A stretch of 64,000 nt of DNA from RGIG1927 sp045546275 (GCA_045546275.1 JAZQCM010000031.1:62001-126000), one strand, 5' to 3'; shown: positions 9,099 to 17,613, counted from the first letter of the stretch. Numbers and translations are program-made. Notes: a model not told the origin generated them from the sequence alone.

Positions 9099-9590
9099 TT
9101 ATTCTGTCACATCTTCAACACTATTAATTGAAGGAGGTGCCTCAAAATATATTCTAACCCAACCTTCCGTTCCTTCCGGATGAGTCACTGATGCACGATA
9201 TATATCATCTACAGTAGTTGAAAAAGGAATATAATAACTTTTCAACTCTGTATTGCTTGCAGTATATGTATTAGAAATAATAGCATTTCCATTTGTTAAT
9301 GATACGACTTCTATCTGAATATCATGTGTACCACTTGTTCCGTAACATTCAATTCTTATGCCTGCCACTTCATATCGTGTTCTAATAATCTTCTCACCAA
9401 CTTTTGTTGTGGCTGGATCCGCTACTGTATAAATCATTTGATATGCAGACGCATTGGGCGCATCATAAACAACATCTTCATATGTTTTATCGCCTATAAC
9501 CTGCCCGATATTCACTCCATCTGCAAGTACAGAAGTAGACAACGCCAACATCATAATCATCGCCAATAAAATCGATAAAATTTTTTTCAT
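9099..9590 (-). CDS. Small secreted protein of unknown function
   Basis: 163 residues. The frame is open further upstream, but the ATG at 9590 is preceded by AAAGGAGA and begins a classic signal peptide (MKKILSILLAMIMMLALS, cleavage likely after VLADG). The mature ~140 residues look beta-rich (EVAGIRIECYGTSGTHDIQIEV; GWVRIYFEAPPS) and resemble a small jelly-roll or Ig-like exported domain; no family is recognised. It is 86 bases upstream of the SLH protein gene on the same strand and probably co-transcribed. A promoter lies about 500 bases upstream, leaving an unusually long leader. Confidence 0.6.
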   Translation of the reverse strand: MKKILSILLAMIMMLALSTSVLADGVNIGQVIGDKTYEDVVYDAPNASAYQMIYTVADPATTKVGEKIIRTRYEVAGIRIECYGTSGTHDIQIEVVSLTNGNAIISNTYTASNTELKSYYIPFSTTVDDIYRASVTHPEGTEGWVRIYFEAPPSINSVEDVTE

Positions 9591-9818
9591 AATAAATTTC
9601 TCCTTTGCGTTACAAATTTTACTTTGATTAATTCTCGTTATCCATGTAGATAAGTTTGCTAAGGTCAAGTTTCATAACCTCAGCATCTAATATCGCTCCA
9701 CGCTTGTCATCTTAAAACAACGCTTTCTATAACAATACGTTTCACTAACTTGCCATTTTGCTACGCTCGTTGAATCGCAAACATATATAGTGATTCACGA
9801 GCAATCTATGTAGGTTTC

Positions 9819-9854
9819 GAAACTAATCTTTCACAAGTTGTCAAGATTAGTTTC
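9819..9854 (-). terminator. 12-bp perfect hairpin in leader
   Basis: Arms 9819-9830 and 9843-9854 pair perfectly around a 12-base loop. No long T-run follows on either strand, so this may be an RNA structural element or attenuator rather than a plain terminator. Confidence 0.35.
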
Positions 9855-10091
9855 AAACACTGCAAATTTTTCAAAATCATCACCCCCTCGTTATCAGATG
9901 GGTTTACTTAGGTTGGATGACTATTTACAAGCTAGTCCGATCTAAACCAATAATCATTATGGTAACCTAATAATTTCCCCATTACAACAACCCTATATTT
10001 GACAATTAAATTATGTAATAGTCGGGAAAATACTTCAATATTTTAGCGTGAATGACGAGGGATTCAGCGTGAATTTGTGTTATTTCAATAA

Positions 10092-10120
10092 ATTATAGCA
10101 CAATACTGCACCAAAGGCAA
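10092..10120 (-). promoter_or_regulatory. Promoter TTGCCT-N17-TATAAT
   Basis: Minus-strand TTGCCT (10115-10120) and a perfect TATAAT (10092-10097) with a 17-base spacer. It lies just downstream of the NlpC/P60 gene and points toward the leader region and the two secreted proteins. Confidence 0.6.
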
Positions 10121-10154
10121 GTTAATTTATTTGCTTTTAGTGCATTCTGTTCTT

Positions 10155-12584
10155 CTAATAGCAATCGGGTCTCACCGCAAATCCAAACCCACCTGTCGAT
10201 ATAATCACGTTATTTGCACCCGATGCACAATTTATAATAAGTATGTCACCAGCTTCATCCTCACCTGCAATTATACCAACGTGAGATTCATCGTCATAAA
10301 AAGCTAAATCCCCCGGTTTTGCCGAACTCCAAGAAATTCTACTGGATTTTGAAAGCTGTCCCTGTGTACCGAAACCAATTTCACTTGCCGTAAACCCCGA
10401 ATTTATAAAACACCAGGTTACAAAACCCGAACAGTCAAGCCCAAAGGGGCGTTTTGTTCCTGTTGAATAGCTACCTTCTGCGGTAACCTCTGTAAGTATT
10501 CCCCAACGTGAGTCCCAACCTATTGCAGAAGATTTACCGCCCCAAAAGTAATTTACCTTACCTACAAGTGAGCAGGCAGCTTCAACAACAGCTCTTCTGT
10601 CCTCAGACAAATCCTCGGGCAAATTATCAAGTATTTCTTGTGCTGTGGCATCAGAAATTGCAAGACTTTGCATTGAACCAATAAATACTTCGGCGTTTTC
10701 AAGAAGGGTTTCCAAGGCTTCCACTTGCTTATCCGTAAAATTGTACTCATCAATCATATCTTCTTTTGTTTTTGCCTCAATGGTTATGTAAAGTACAACC
10801 TCTTCCTCATCCTCTTCGCCTTCCGTTTCCAAATCCCAGTCTATATCGTTCATATCCCAGAAAACATCCTTAAGCTTTTCCTTTTTAGCTTCATCAATAA
10901 CAACCACATCTTCGGCGGTATCATCTTCTGCACCTGCAAGTTTTACGGCAAAAACAGACAATACCAAGGTCCAGTCTGCTTGTTCGCCCTCCATTACAAC
11001 TCTGTCATGCTCGTTTTCTTCTTCGATTTCATTGAGCTCATCTGACAGTTCAACATTACACTCAGCTATAATTGCAGATATGGGAATACTGCCCTCACCT
11101 GCAGCTTCCTCCGAAACAAATATTCCGTAAGGGCTTGCAATAATCGCAGCAATAATCACTATGATTATAATTATAACCAAAATCAACAGTGCCCACCATC
11201 CAAGAGCAGCTATTGCGGAAGCTATTGCTTTAACAGCAGCAACAACAGCTTTACCTACCCATACGGCAACAGTTTTAATAACTTTAGCTGTAGCCTTTGC
11301 TGCTTTTGCAGCTTGCCTTGCTAATTGCTTTGCTCTTTTTGCGGCTTCCTTTGCCGCTTTTTTATTTATCTCACGTTGTGTCTTTGCAGCTTTTCTCTTA
11401 ATTTTATCAGCCGCCTTTCTGCTTGCTTTTTTAGCATACGCATTGCCTTTCTTTACAACTGACTTACCCTTTTCAGCCGTTTTTGAACGGGTTTTGACAA
11501 CTTTCTTGTTGCTTACACTTTTTTGTTTCACGTTTTTTTGTGGCTCTTTAGGTTTCAACATATTTTCCCGTGTAAGTTGGGGCTGTTCGCTATTACTCTC
11601 TCTCAAATCTTTCATATATTTCTGCTTGGTCTTTACAGATGAATAGTCTTTTTTCCCGGTATCCTTTGTTTTAGGCGAAGCTTTCTCCTCTGGAGCCTCA
11701 ATATTTTCTTTTGTTTTAGCATACGATTGTTCGGAACGTTTTTTGTCGGTACGGATTTCTGCTTCTTCTGTTTTAAGCTTTACATCTTTATCTTGATTTA
11801 CTGTCGTATCGCTTTTTTCAGCGTCCTTCTTTTGCCGTGCTTTCTCAAAAGCAACCTTGCGACCTTGTTCTGTTTTATTGGAATTACTCGTTTGGTTATT
11901 TTTAGCATTCTCTCGTGTTTTAATACTTTTATCACGTTGCTTCGGACCTTTATTCGGCTCTTCTTTAGCATTATCTTCAAGGTATTTTTCCTTTGTCTTT
12001 ATATCACTATGCTCCTCTTTCGGTGGATTTTCATCCTTTTGTGGTTCGGGAGCCTCCTCCTTAATTTCTTCGTGCTTTTCATCCTTGATTTCTTCCTTTG
12101 GTTCCTCCTTCTGTTCCTCTTTTGGTTCATCCTCTTTTTCATTTTTTGAGAATAAATCTTTTGCTTGCTCTCTTGCACATTCCGCTGTCTCTTTTACAGC
12201 CATTTTTCCGCCATGATAAGTACTGTATGCGGCATCTGTTGCAATTTCTTCAACTTTGTCAACAGCATAATTTTCGCCCTTGGTTTGAGATTCTTCGGTT
12301 TTATTAGCCTCTGTAACTTTTGCAACCTGCTTTTGAATAGCTCTTCTTTTTACCGCACTTGCAGTATCCTTTACAACCTTTGCTCCAATCAAAGGAGTTT
12401 GAGGCATATCGTCACTAACTTTTACCTTTGGTTCAATTTTCGGCTTCTGCTTTGCTTGTGTTTTAGCTTTTTCCGTAGCTTTCTCTTTGGTTTTTACCTC
12501 TGTCTTTTCCTTAACTTTTGCCAAAGGCTTCTCTTTCGCCTTTTCGGGCAGTTTTACTTTTGGTTTCTTTTTCTTATCTTCCAT
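10155..12584 (-). CDS. ICE NlpC/P60 peptidoglycan hydrolase with long charged N-terminus
   Basis: 809 residues from the ATG at 12584; the in-frame TTG at 12596 lies in the SD (TTGGAGGT). Residues 1-~430 are an extremely Lys/Glu-rich, low-complexity region, ending in an Ala/Lys-rich helix; then one membrane anchor of ~22 residues near 478 (LLILVIIIIIVIIAAIIA). After a linker comes an NlpC/P60 domain: FGLDCSGFV (catalytic Cys near 717), SHVGII (His near 768) and IINCASG. The N-terminus would be cytoplasmic and the hydrolase outside, opening peptidoglycan for the transfer channel, as with VirB1-like or CwlT-type proteins of other ICEs. It follows virB4 but is separated by a strong terminator. 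The long charged tail is unusual and could contact DNA or the channel ATPases. Confidence 0.85.
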   Translation of the reverse strand: MEDKKKKPKVKLPEKAKEKPLAKVKEKTEVKTKEKATEKAKTQAKQKPKIEPKVKVSDDMPQTPLIGAKVVKDTASAVKRRAIQKQVAKVTEANKTEESQTKGENYAVDKVEEIATDAAYSTYHGGKMAVKETAECAREQAKDLFSKNEKEDEPKEEQKEEPKEEIKDEKHEEIKEEAPEPQKDENPPKEEHSDIKTKEKYLEDNAKEEPNKGPKQRDKSIKTRENAKNNQTSNSNKTEQGRKVAFEKARQKKDAEKSDTTVNQDKDVKLKTEEAEIRTDKKRSEQSYAKTKENIEAPEEKASPKTKDTGKKDYSSVKTKQKYMKDLRESNSEQPQLTRENMLKPKEPQKNVKQKSVSNKKVVKTRSKTAEKGKSVVKKGNAYAKKASRKAADKIKRKAAKTQREINKKAAKEAAKRAKQLARQAAKAAKATAKVIKTVAVWVGKAVVAAVKAIASAIAALGWWALLILVIIIIIVIIAAIIASPYGIFVSEEAAGEGSIPISAIIAECNVELSDELNEIEEENEHDRVVMEGEQADWTLVLSVFAVKLAGAEDDTAEDVVVIDEAKKEKLKDVFWDMNDIDWDLETEGEEDEEEVVLYITIEAKTKEDMIDEYNFTDKQVEALETLLENAEVFIGSMQSLAISDATAQEILDNLPEDLSEDRRAVVEAACSLVGKVNYFWGGKSSAIGWDSRWGILTEVTAEGSYSTGTKRPFGLDCSGFVTWCFINSGFTASEIGFGTQGQLSKSSRISWSSAKPGDLAFYDDESHVGIIAGEDEAGDILIINCASGANNVIISTGGFGFAVRPDCY

Positions 12585-12600
12585 ATTTACCTCCAAAATG

Positions 12601-12640
12601 AAAAATAGGTCGGTAACGAAACTTAATCCGTTACCGACCT
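12601..12640 (-). terminator. Terminator between virB4 and the NlpC/P60 gene
   Basis: A perfect 12-bp stem (aggtcggtaacg at 12607-12618, complement at 12629-12640) followed on the minus strand by ATTTTTCATTTT. It lies ten bases after the virB4 stop, so the hydrolase may be expressed at a lower level by read-through. Confidence 0.75.
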
Positions 12641-12649
12641 TTATTATGT

Positions 12650-14971
12650 TTATCCTTCTCCGGGTTTTGTACTCATAAGCTTATAAAGCTCGGTATCTCT
12701 CGGGAAATCGTTTACAAAGGGAACTATAGAGCCTCCGACCTTAATAAGTCCTCTACCTGCCCCTGCGTTTGTTATATGGCTCATCTGTGTGTCCGAAATA
12801 TTTAAGAGTCCTGCCAAATCTCGTCTGTCAGACGGAGCCTGGTTTAAAAGCAAAAGGAATTCACTGTTAGAAAGCATACCTCTTGCCGTTTCATTTAACA
12901 GACAGTCGGATATATTCTGGGTAATACCCGTTAAAAGCCCACCGTATTTTCTGAACCTCTTCCACGCCTTTAACAAAAAGTCGGCACTGTATTTGTTCTT
13001 GAAGAACAAGTGAGCTTCGTCGATATATACTCTTGTGTATTTACCACGCTTTCTGTTTTCAATTACTCTGTTCATTATGTTATCAAGCATAATAAGCAGT
13101 CCTATTGACTTCATCTGCTCACCAAGCTCTAAAATATCATAGGATATAATGCGCTTATTTACGTCAACATTACTCTTATGCGCAAAAGCATCCAAGCTGC
13201 CCATTGTAAACATTTCAATACAGAGTGCAAGGTCGTGTGCTTCTTCCTCGGGCTGACTTAAAAGCTCGTCACGAAGCTGTACCAATGTAGGTTGCTCTGT
13301 AGCACCGTTCATAAAGTCACGGTAAATTTTAATTGCACATCTGTCAACAATAGACTTATCCTTCGCTCCGATACCGCTACCCATACGAGAATCTCCGTTT
13401 TTAAGAAGCTGGTCAAAAAGAGAAATTAAAAATTCCGATTTTAATGAAACAGGGTTTTCATCCTCAACATCCTTGTTTATATCCATTGCGTTTATATAGT
13501 GATTCGATGAAGCCGAGAGCCTCACCACCTCACCACCCAGGTTTGTAACAAGGGGCGAATATTCTCTTTCCGGGTCGATAATGATAATATCATCATTTGT
13601 GAAGATTGCCGCTAAAGCAATCTCCAGCTTTGAAGCAAAGGATTTACCTGAGCCTGACACACCTAAAATGAAGCCATTGCCGTTTAAAAGCATTTTTCTG
13701 TTGCACATTAAAAGATTATGCGACATAGCATTAACGCCGTAATAAAGCCCATTGTCGTCAATAATTTCCTGTGTTTTATACGGCATAAGTACGGCTGTGC
13801 TCTCAGTTGTAAGGGTACGTGTTGCCTTTATGGACATAGGACCGTAAGGAAGCACAGTTTTTAAGCCCAGCTCCTGTTGATACTTTAGAATTGAGAATGT
13901 GCAGAAATGCTTTCTGCCGATAGAAAGCAAGGTTTCCGTATCATTATTAAGCTCTTCCAAGGAATCTGCAATATGTACGAGTGTAACCGTTACAAACATC
14001 ATTCTCTGGTCTCGGGTTGTCAAATCGTCAAGGTATTCCTTGATTTCATTTCGTATCTGCTCCATACTGTACGGAATATTTGCAGAAAAGTTATTGTTCA
14101 TATTCTGCTTATTCTGCCACTTTGTAATATCTGTTTCTGCCGCAAGAAGCTTTTTCTGCAACTCCTTTACTGCATCATCAGTTGCAATGGGATGAATATC
14201 TACAGAAAGCATCATACTCCTTGCAAAATCCGTCAACTCTGAAAGCATATTATCCTTTAAAAATGACGGGTATTCTTTTAGAAATATTACTCTCGCAAAC
14301 CTGTCACCCAGCCTTATATGGTCGCCTTTAAAAGCAATACTGTCGGGACAAATATAGTCTTTAAAGGAAGCTCCCTGTACAACAGCCTTCTTTAAATCAA
14401 ACTGAAATTCAAAATTATCTCCGCCCTTGAAAAAGTCATGGAATATCCTTAGTCTGTCCTTATACCCAAGCTCCGATATTCGTGAGGATATTTTTGAAAA
14501 GTCGCTTGTTAAGTCATTTCCTACTCTGTTGAAAAAGATTCGAGCCTCGTCAATATTTTTTCTTTCAGCCGCAACAGTTATATATTTTTCGTGGATAATG
14601 TTATTACTTTCTGCCATTTTATCGCACAAGAGCTCCGTAAGCTCTTTGGTATAAACAGAATAATCGGCATCATCGTTTTTAACAAGCTCAGAGAGTACGG
14701 AACGGCTTAATTTTCGATTATATATGCTTATTTTCGCCGTTGCATCCGTAGGCAAGCCGTTTAAAATTGCCGAATGAGCCAAAAACATCTGCATCTGGTC
14801 ATCATCTGAGGCAACGGCATAGTTAATATCCGAAAAGCTCCAGGTTTTTGAATATATGCCTCCGCATTTGAAGATGCCGTCCTTATATAGCCTGTCAATG
14901 GGTATCGACTGCTGCACGGTTCTTGCGATTCTTATTTTTTCTTTCGGCTTTCTTTTTTTGTGCCTGAACAT
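12650..14971 (-). CDS. virB4: VirB4/TraE-type conjugation ATPase
   Basis: 773 residues from the ATG at 14971, chosen for its AAGGAGG SD; a longer frame to 15049 would cover more of the upstream gene without a site. Walker A is GVSGSGKS at ~437-444 and Walker B the IIIIDPEREY segment shortly after; the C-terminal half is the RecA-like motor (RVYIDEAHLFF; GLLTGITQNISD). VirB4 ATPases energise assembly and function of the type IV secretion channel at the membrane. Its start overlaps the PrgI gene by 77 bases, a common arrangement in Tn1549/CTn-type elements, implying coupled translation. Confidence 0.92.
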   Translation of the reverse strand: MFRHKKRKPKEKIRIARTVQQSIPIDRLYKDGIFKCGGIYSKTWSFSDINYAVASDDDQMQMFLAHSAILNGLPTDATAKISIYNRKLSRSVLSELVKNDDADYSVYTKELTELLCDKMAESNNIIHEKYITVAAERKNIDEARIFFNRVGNDLTSDFSKISSRISELGYKDRLRIFHDFFKGGDNFEFQFDLKKAVVQGASFKDYICPDSIAFKGDHIRLGDRFARVIFLKEYPSFLKDNMLSELTDFARSMMLSVDIHPIATDDAVKELQKKLLAAETDITKWQNKQNMNNNFSANIPYSMEQIRNEIKEYLDDLTTRDQRMMFVTVTLVHIADSLEELNNDTETLLSIGRKHFCTFSILKYQQELGLKTVLPYGPMSIKATRTLTTESTAVLMPYKTQEIIDDNGLYYGVNAMSHNLLMCNRKMLLNGNGFILGVSGSGKSFASKLEIALAAIFTNDDIIIIDPEREYSPLVTNLGGEVVRLSASSNHYINAMDINKDVEDENPVSLKSEFLISLFDQLLKNGDSRMGSGIGAKDKSIVDRCAIKIYRDFMNGATEQPTLVQLRDELLSQPEEEAHDLALCIEMFTMGSLDAFAHKSNVDVNKRIISYDILELGEQMKSIGLLIMLDNIMNRVIENRKRGKYTRVYIDEAHLFFKNKYSADFLLKAWKRFRKYGGLLTGITQNISDCLLNETARGMLSNSEFLLLLNQAPSDRRDLAGLLNISDTQMSHITNAGAGRGLIKVGGSIVPFVNDFPRDTELYKLMSTKPGEG

Positions 14972-15302
14972 CTCTTTCAACCTCCTTACACATTTCAAGC
15001 AAATAGTTTTCCGACTCATATACCCTTTCACCTGAGCATATAAACTCACTTAAAATATACGCTACAACAAATTGTTCAAAGGTCATTCCGTTGTATTTAA
15101 AAAATCCTGCAATAGCTAAAGGGGCGGCACAAACAATACAGAGCCATGAGACAGTTTCTTTATCTAAAAATTGACCAAGCCCAAAGTATATCCCTATAGC
15201 CGCACCTACAGCTGCAACAGAGCATATAAACTGTCTTGTAGATAAGCCAAAGAACAGACTTTCGTGGTAGTCTTTAATTTCTTTATTTATGCGTATTTCC
15301 AT
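14895..15302 (-). CDS. PrgI-family membrane protein of the conjugation channel
   Basis: 135 residues. RINKEIKDYHESLFFGLSTRQ followed by two hydrophobic helices (~residues 26-70) is the PrgI-family (VirB3-like) signature, and GMTFEQFVVAYI follows as usual. The C-terminal tail is very basic (KKKAERKNKNRKNR). PrgI proteins are small inner-membrane subunits partnering VirB4, whose gene overlaps the end of this one. Confidence 0.88.
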   Translation of the reverse strand: MEIRINKEIKDYHESLFFGLSTRQFICSVAAVGAAIGIYFGLGQFLDKETVSWLCIVCAAPLAIAGFFKYNGMTFEQFVVAYILSEFICSGERVYESENYLLEMCKEVERDVQAQKKKAERKNKNRKNRAAVDTH

Positions 15303-15311
15303 TATATCCTC

Positions 15312-15887
15312 CTATCTCACAGGTTCACTCTTTTTAGGAGCTTTAGGCTGTAAATCTGTAGGCTTTCTGCCATCTCTCGGTCTTATGAAGCTGATTTTAT
15401 CAGCCAGGGACATTGTCTGATGCGACAATGCTCTCTGCCACGCCTTTGCCTTCGGTGCCCATTTAAAAAAGCTCTTTTTTAATGTTGCAATCTGTTCCTC
15501 GGAGGGCTTTTCATCAAACATAAGCTGCAGGCGGTTATTTGCAAGGTTGACAACAGCTTCACCGCCGTAAAACCTCCAGCCTTTGAATACCGTTTCAGGG
15601 TTATTTTCAAGCCGTTCAATAACTGACTTAAGCCTTTGTATTTCTTTTCTGTTATCTGTAAAGAACTGACCGGGATACGGTGTCCGATTTCCGTCCTTAA
15701 CTCTTTTGTCAAGAGCCATTGCCCCCTCATCAGAAATATCAGGATGCCCCTTTGTAGTTCCATGTTCTTCAAAATAGTCATTAACTGACTGCATATATTC
15801 CAATCTGTCCTCAAGAGTCTGAATGTTCTCTAAAAGCTTTTCTACTGCCTGAGGGTCATTACTTTTAATCAAATTATAATAACTCAT
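15312..15887 (-). CDS. Conserved ICE protein of unknown function
   Basis: 191 residues, ATG behind AGGAGGAG. A predicted coiled coil (residues ~10-50 and ~85-100) is followed by a compact domain (VFKGWRFYGGEAVVNLANN; FDEKPSEEQIATLKKSFFKW; AWQRALSHQ). The segment GWRF.GG..V.N...NRLQ is familiar from small proteins and from C-termini of larger proteins on Clostridia ICEs, but I cannot give it a function. It lies 12 bases after the VirB6-like gene and 9 bases before the PrgI gene, so belongs to the channel operon. Confidence 0.7.
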   Translation of the reverse strand: MSYYNLIKSNDPQAVEKLLENIQTLEDRLEYMQSVNDYFEEHGTTKGHPDISDEGAMALDKRVKDGNRTPYPGQFFTDNRKEIQRLKSVIERLENNPETVFKGWRFYGGEAVVNLANNRLQLMFDEKPSEEQIATLKKSFFKWAPKAKAWQRALSHQTMSLADKISFIRPRDGRKPTDLQPKAPKKSEPVR

Positions 15888-15899
15888 ACTTTTCTCCTC

Positions 15900-16739
15900 C
15901 TATGTTCCAAGCATTTCTTTAATTATCCTGTCTGAGGCTTTTATCAACCCTACTAACACAAGCATATTGAAAATAACCTCACCGATATATTTCCAAATCA
16001 TCGTTACTGTTGTTATGCTCTCATCAAGCACAGGCGGACTTGCACTTGAAAAAGCTGAAAAAATTATACAAGCAAGCACAATAACCGCACCCTCCAGGCA
16101 TACACCTACATAAGACTTCACAAAGCTTTTTCCCATTTGTGAAGTTCCTTCACCTGCAAAGGATGACAATGGCACAGGTGCTAAAGCCGTGTACATATAC
16201 AGACGGAAAAATCGTCCGTACACGCTCATTATCATAATAAATGACATTATAGTTATAAACAAACTTCCCAATATTGTCACAAGCCATAGCGGGATACTCG
16301 CCCAGAAGCCGGCATCCTCAACAGCCGTTTCAATCGCATCGGGAAGTGATACCGTTACTGCTCCCATTCCGCCCATACTACCTGCAATTTCTTGAACCAC
16401 ACCACCGCAGATGTCATATATGGCAACCATTAAGTCCATTGCATAGGTTATGGCAACCTTTGCAGCAACAAAGCGTATAAAATGCTTCAAGGCATATTCA
16501 GGTCTTTGGAAGTCACGGAAAGAAGCCGTGCTTTTAAAAACACTCATAGCAAAAAAGAGGACTAATAAGGCTAATCCGATAGCCTGCAGTCCTCCGTTTA
16601 TGCCTACCACGATATTCCATATATCTCCACCCTTAAAGCTTTGGGGTGAGGTTGTGACAAGGTCCCATATTTCCATCATTTTATTGTTCCAGGTGTTAAA
16701 GGCATTTTCCAAATTCGCCACAATCCAGTTGTCGCTCAA
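15900..16739 (-). CDS. VirB6/TrbL-like polytopic conjugation protein
   Basis: 279 residues, TTG start behind AGGAGGTGAAG. About six membrane helices are visible (GLQAIGLALLVLFFAMSVF; VAAKVAITYAMDLMVAIY; WLVTILGSLFITIMSFIMIM; AVIVLACIIFSAF; IFNMLVLVGLIKA). The segment ALAPVPLSSFAGEGTSQMGKSFVKSY is typical of VirB6-like proteins of Gram-positive ICEs, which form part of the channel. It starts the VirB6-orf191-PrgI-VirB4 cluster and is separated from the Maff2/VirD4 genes by the inserted toxin gene. Confidence 0.85.
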   Translation of the reverse strand: MSDNWIVANLENAFNTWNNKMMEIWDLVTTSPQSFKGGDIWNIVVGINGGLQAIGLALLVLFFAMSVFKSTASFRDFQRPEYALKHFIRFVAAKVAITYAMDLMVAIYDICGGVVQEIAGSMGGMGAVTVSLPDAIETAVEDAGFWASIPLWLVTILGSLFITIMSFIMIMSVYGRFFRLYMYTALAPVPLSSFAGEGTSQMGKSFVKSYVGVCLEGAVIVLACIIFSAFSSASPPVLDESITTVTMIWKYIGEVIFNMLVLVGLIKASDRIIKEMLGT

Positions 16740-16762
16740 ATATCTTCACCTCCTGTCCATAG

Positions 16763-16793
16763 AAAAAGCCACCGTTTGAAACGATGGCTTTTT
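16763..16793 (-). terminator. Terminator after the toxN-like gene
   Basis: The arms aaaaagcca-c-cgttt and acg-a-tggcttttt pair with one mismatch, leaving T-runs on both sides. It lies 8 bases beyond the toxin stop (16801), isolating the toxin unit from the downstream virB6 operon. Confidence 0.65.
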
Positions 16794-16800
16794 TCTGTAT

Positions 16801-17289
16801 TTACTTTTGATACTTTTTACACATTTCTTCTAAAACCAGGAAATCATTACATCTTCTTGCCAGTGATGTAGAATCACCTTTCTCGATTTTATGTTTGTAT
16901 ATGACAGCAGCATTCTTTCGTATCTTTTCCTGAATGGTCTTTATAAAACGGTATTCAGCCTGTAACAATGTTTTGTAGTTTATATCCTGTTCCTTACTTA
17001 TATCAACATAGGAATATTCTTCCTCCGGAACCGGAAACATATTATTCAAGTTAATAACAGCATAATTCTTAACCTTGATAAAATCAAGCATCTCATTCAT
17101 ATTGATATGCTTCTGTTTGAACGATGATAAGGGTGCGAAATAATCTACCCTGTTAATTTGCAGAATTATACCTATATACTTTCTCTCGTTCTTTTGTCCC
17201 GGTTTCTTATTTTGAAACAAGTGAGGCGCATAGGATAATAAATAATCTATGTAATCATTGTTTACTTGATAAAATTTAATATTTTCCAT
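16801..17289 (-). CDS. toxN: ToxN/AbiQ-family type III toxin endoribonuclease
   Basis: 162 residues, near the usual ToxN size. The start (KFYQVNNDYIDYLLSYAPHL), KYIGIILQINRVDYFAPLSS followed by KQKHI, and AVINLNNMFPVP are hallmarks of ToxN/AbiQ/CptN endoribonucleases, including the core lysine and the S/K catalytic region around residues 54-62. These toxins cut cellular and phage RNA and are held inactive by a small RNA encoded just upstream. That layout is present: a perfect promoter, ~200 bases of non-coding RNA, then a hairpin terminator 28 bases before the ATG, which reduces toxin read-through. Known functions are plasmid stabilisation and abortive infection. It interrupts the conjugation operon between the Maff2 and VirB6 genes. 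Confidence 0.85.
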   Translation of the reverse strand: MENIKFYQVNNDYIDYLLSYAPHLFQNKKPGQKNERKYIGIILQINRVDYFAPLSSFKQKHINMNEMLDFIKVKNYAVINLNNMFPVPEEEYSYVDISKEQDINYKTLLQAEYRFIKTIQEKIRKNAAVIYKHKIEKGDSTSLARRCNDFLVLEEMCKKYQK

Positions 17290-17316
17290 AATTTTTTCTC
17301 CGTTTTAAATAACTAA

Positions 17317-17336
17317 AGGGCAAGTTTCCTTGCCCT
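17317..17336 (-). terminator. Hairpin between antitoxin RNA and toxin
   Basis: An 8-bp perfect stem (agggcaag/cttgccct) with a four-base loop, followed on the minus strand by TTAGTTATTT. Its place, just before the toxin SD (GGAGAAAA), matches the regulatory terminator of type III toxin-antitoxin operons. Confidence 0.7.
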
Positions 17337-17519
17337 CTGTTAAACTCGCATTCAGAGTAGCGAAACACTCACTCTTAACTTTCTTGATTTGAGCCAAGAG
17401 AAGCTCGCTTAATAAGTTTCTCATTTATGGGCTGAGATACACCCACTGTTATCTCATAGGATTTACGTCCTATAATAAACATTATGCGTAAATAACAAGA
17501 CTTAATACCCTTGCTCCGC
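17337..17519 (-). ncRNA. Putative type III antitoxin RNA (ToxI-like)
   Basis: Transcribed from the promoter at 17526-17554 to the hairpin at 17317-17336. No open frame of note. It is rich in short inverted pairs, e.g. gagata...tatctc, ataggac...atcctat, agagt...actct and attatgcg...cgcataat. I could not make out the clear 35-50-base tandem repeats of classic ToxI arrays; either the repeats are degenerate or there are few units. The assignment rests on position next to toxN. Confidence 0.55.
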
Positions 17520-17525
17520 ATAATT

Positions 17526-17554
17526 ATTATATTACAGCTTTAGAAAATTGTCAA
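17526..17554 (-). promoter_or_regulatory. Consensus promoter of the toxin-antitoxin unit
   Basis: Minus-strand TTGACA (17549-17554) and TATAAT (17526-17531), spacer exactly 17 bases. A fully consensus sigma-A promoter fits the need for high antitoxin RNA levels. Confidence 0.8.
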
Positions 17555-17613
17555 TACTAAAGGCTGGTTTTATCATATACTACCACTTTATAAAACCTTA
17601 AGTCAGAAAAAAA

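Larger units (their letters stand above)
9591..10154 (-). other. Long gene-free leader region with inverted repeats
   Basis: About 560 bases without a convincing gene. A promoter at 10092-10120 on the minus strand would transcribe nearly all of it toward the small secreted protein. It contains a perfect 12-bp stem (gaaactaatctt at 9819-9830 with its complement at 9843-9854), a ttaggtt...aacctaa inverted pair around 9910-9975, and a 24-codon minus-strand frame (9806-9880) behind a GAGGGGGTGATG sequence. AGCGTGAAT occurs twice near 10043-10070. This may be a structured regulatory leader or a small RNA; I cannot assign it to a known RNA family. Confidence 0.35.

Noticed and set aside
9806..9880. 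24-codon minus-strand frame as a type I small toxin
   Set aside because: It has only a short weakly hydrophobic stretch and no clear antisense promoter; kept only as part of the leader finding.
10725..12608. Several long plus-strand frames opposite the NlpC/P60 gene
   Set aside because: They mirror the Lys/Glu-rich reading frame (giving Phe/Leu/Ser-rich shadows) and lack SD sites.
17341..17520. Riboswitch upstream of the toxin gene
   Set aside because: The downstream gene is a ToxN-family toxin and the promoter-RNA-terminator-toxin order is that of a type III antitoxin; I could not match any riboswitch core.
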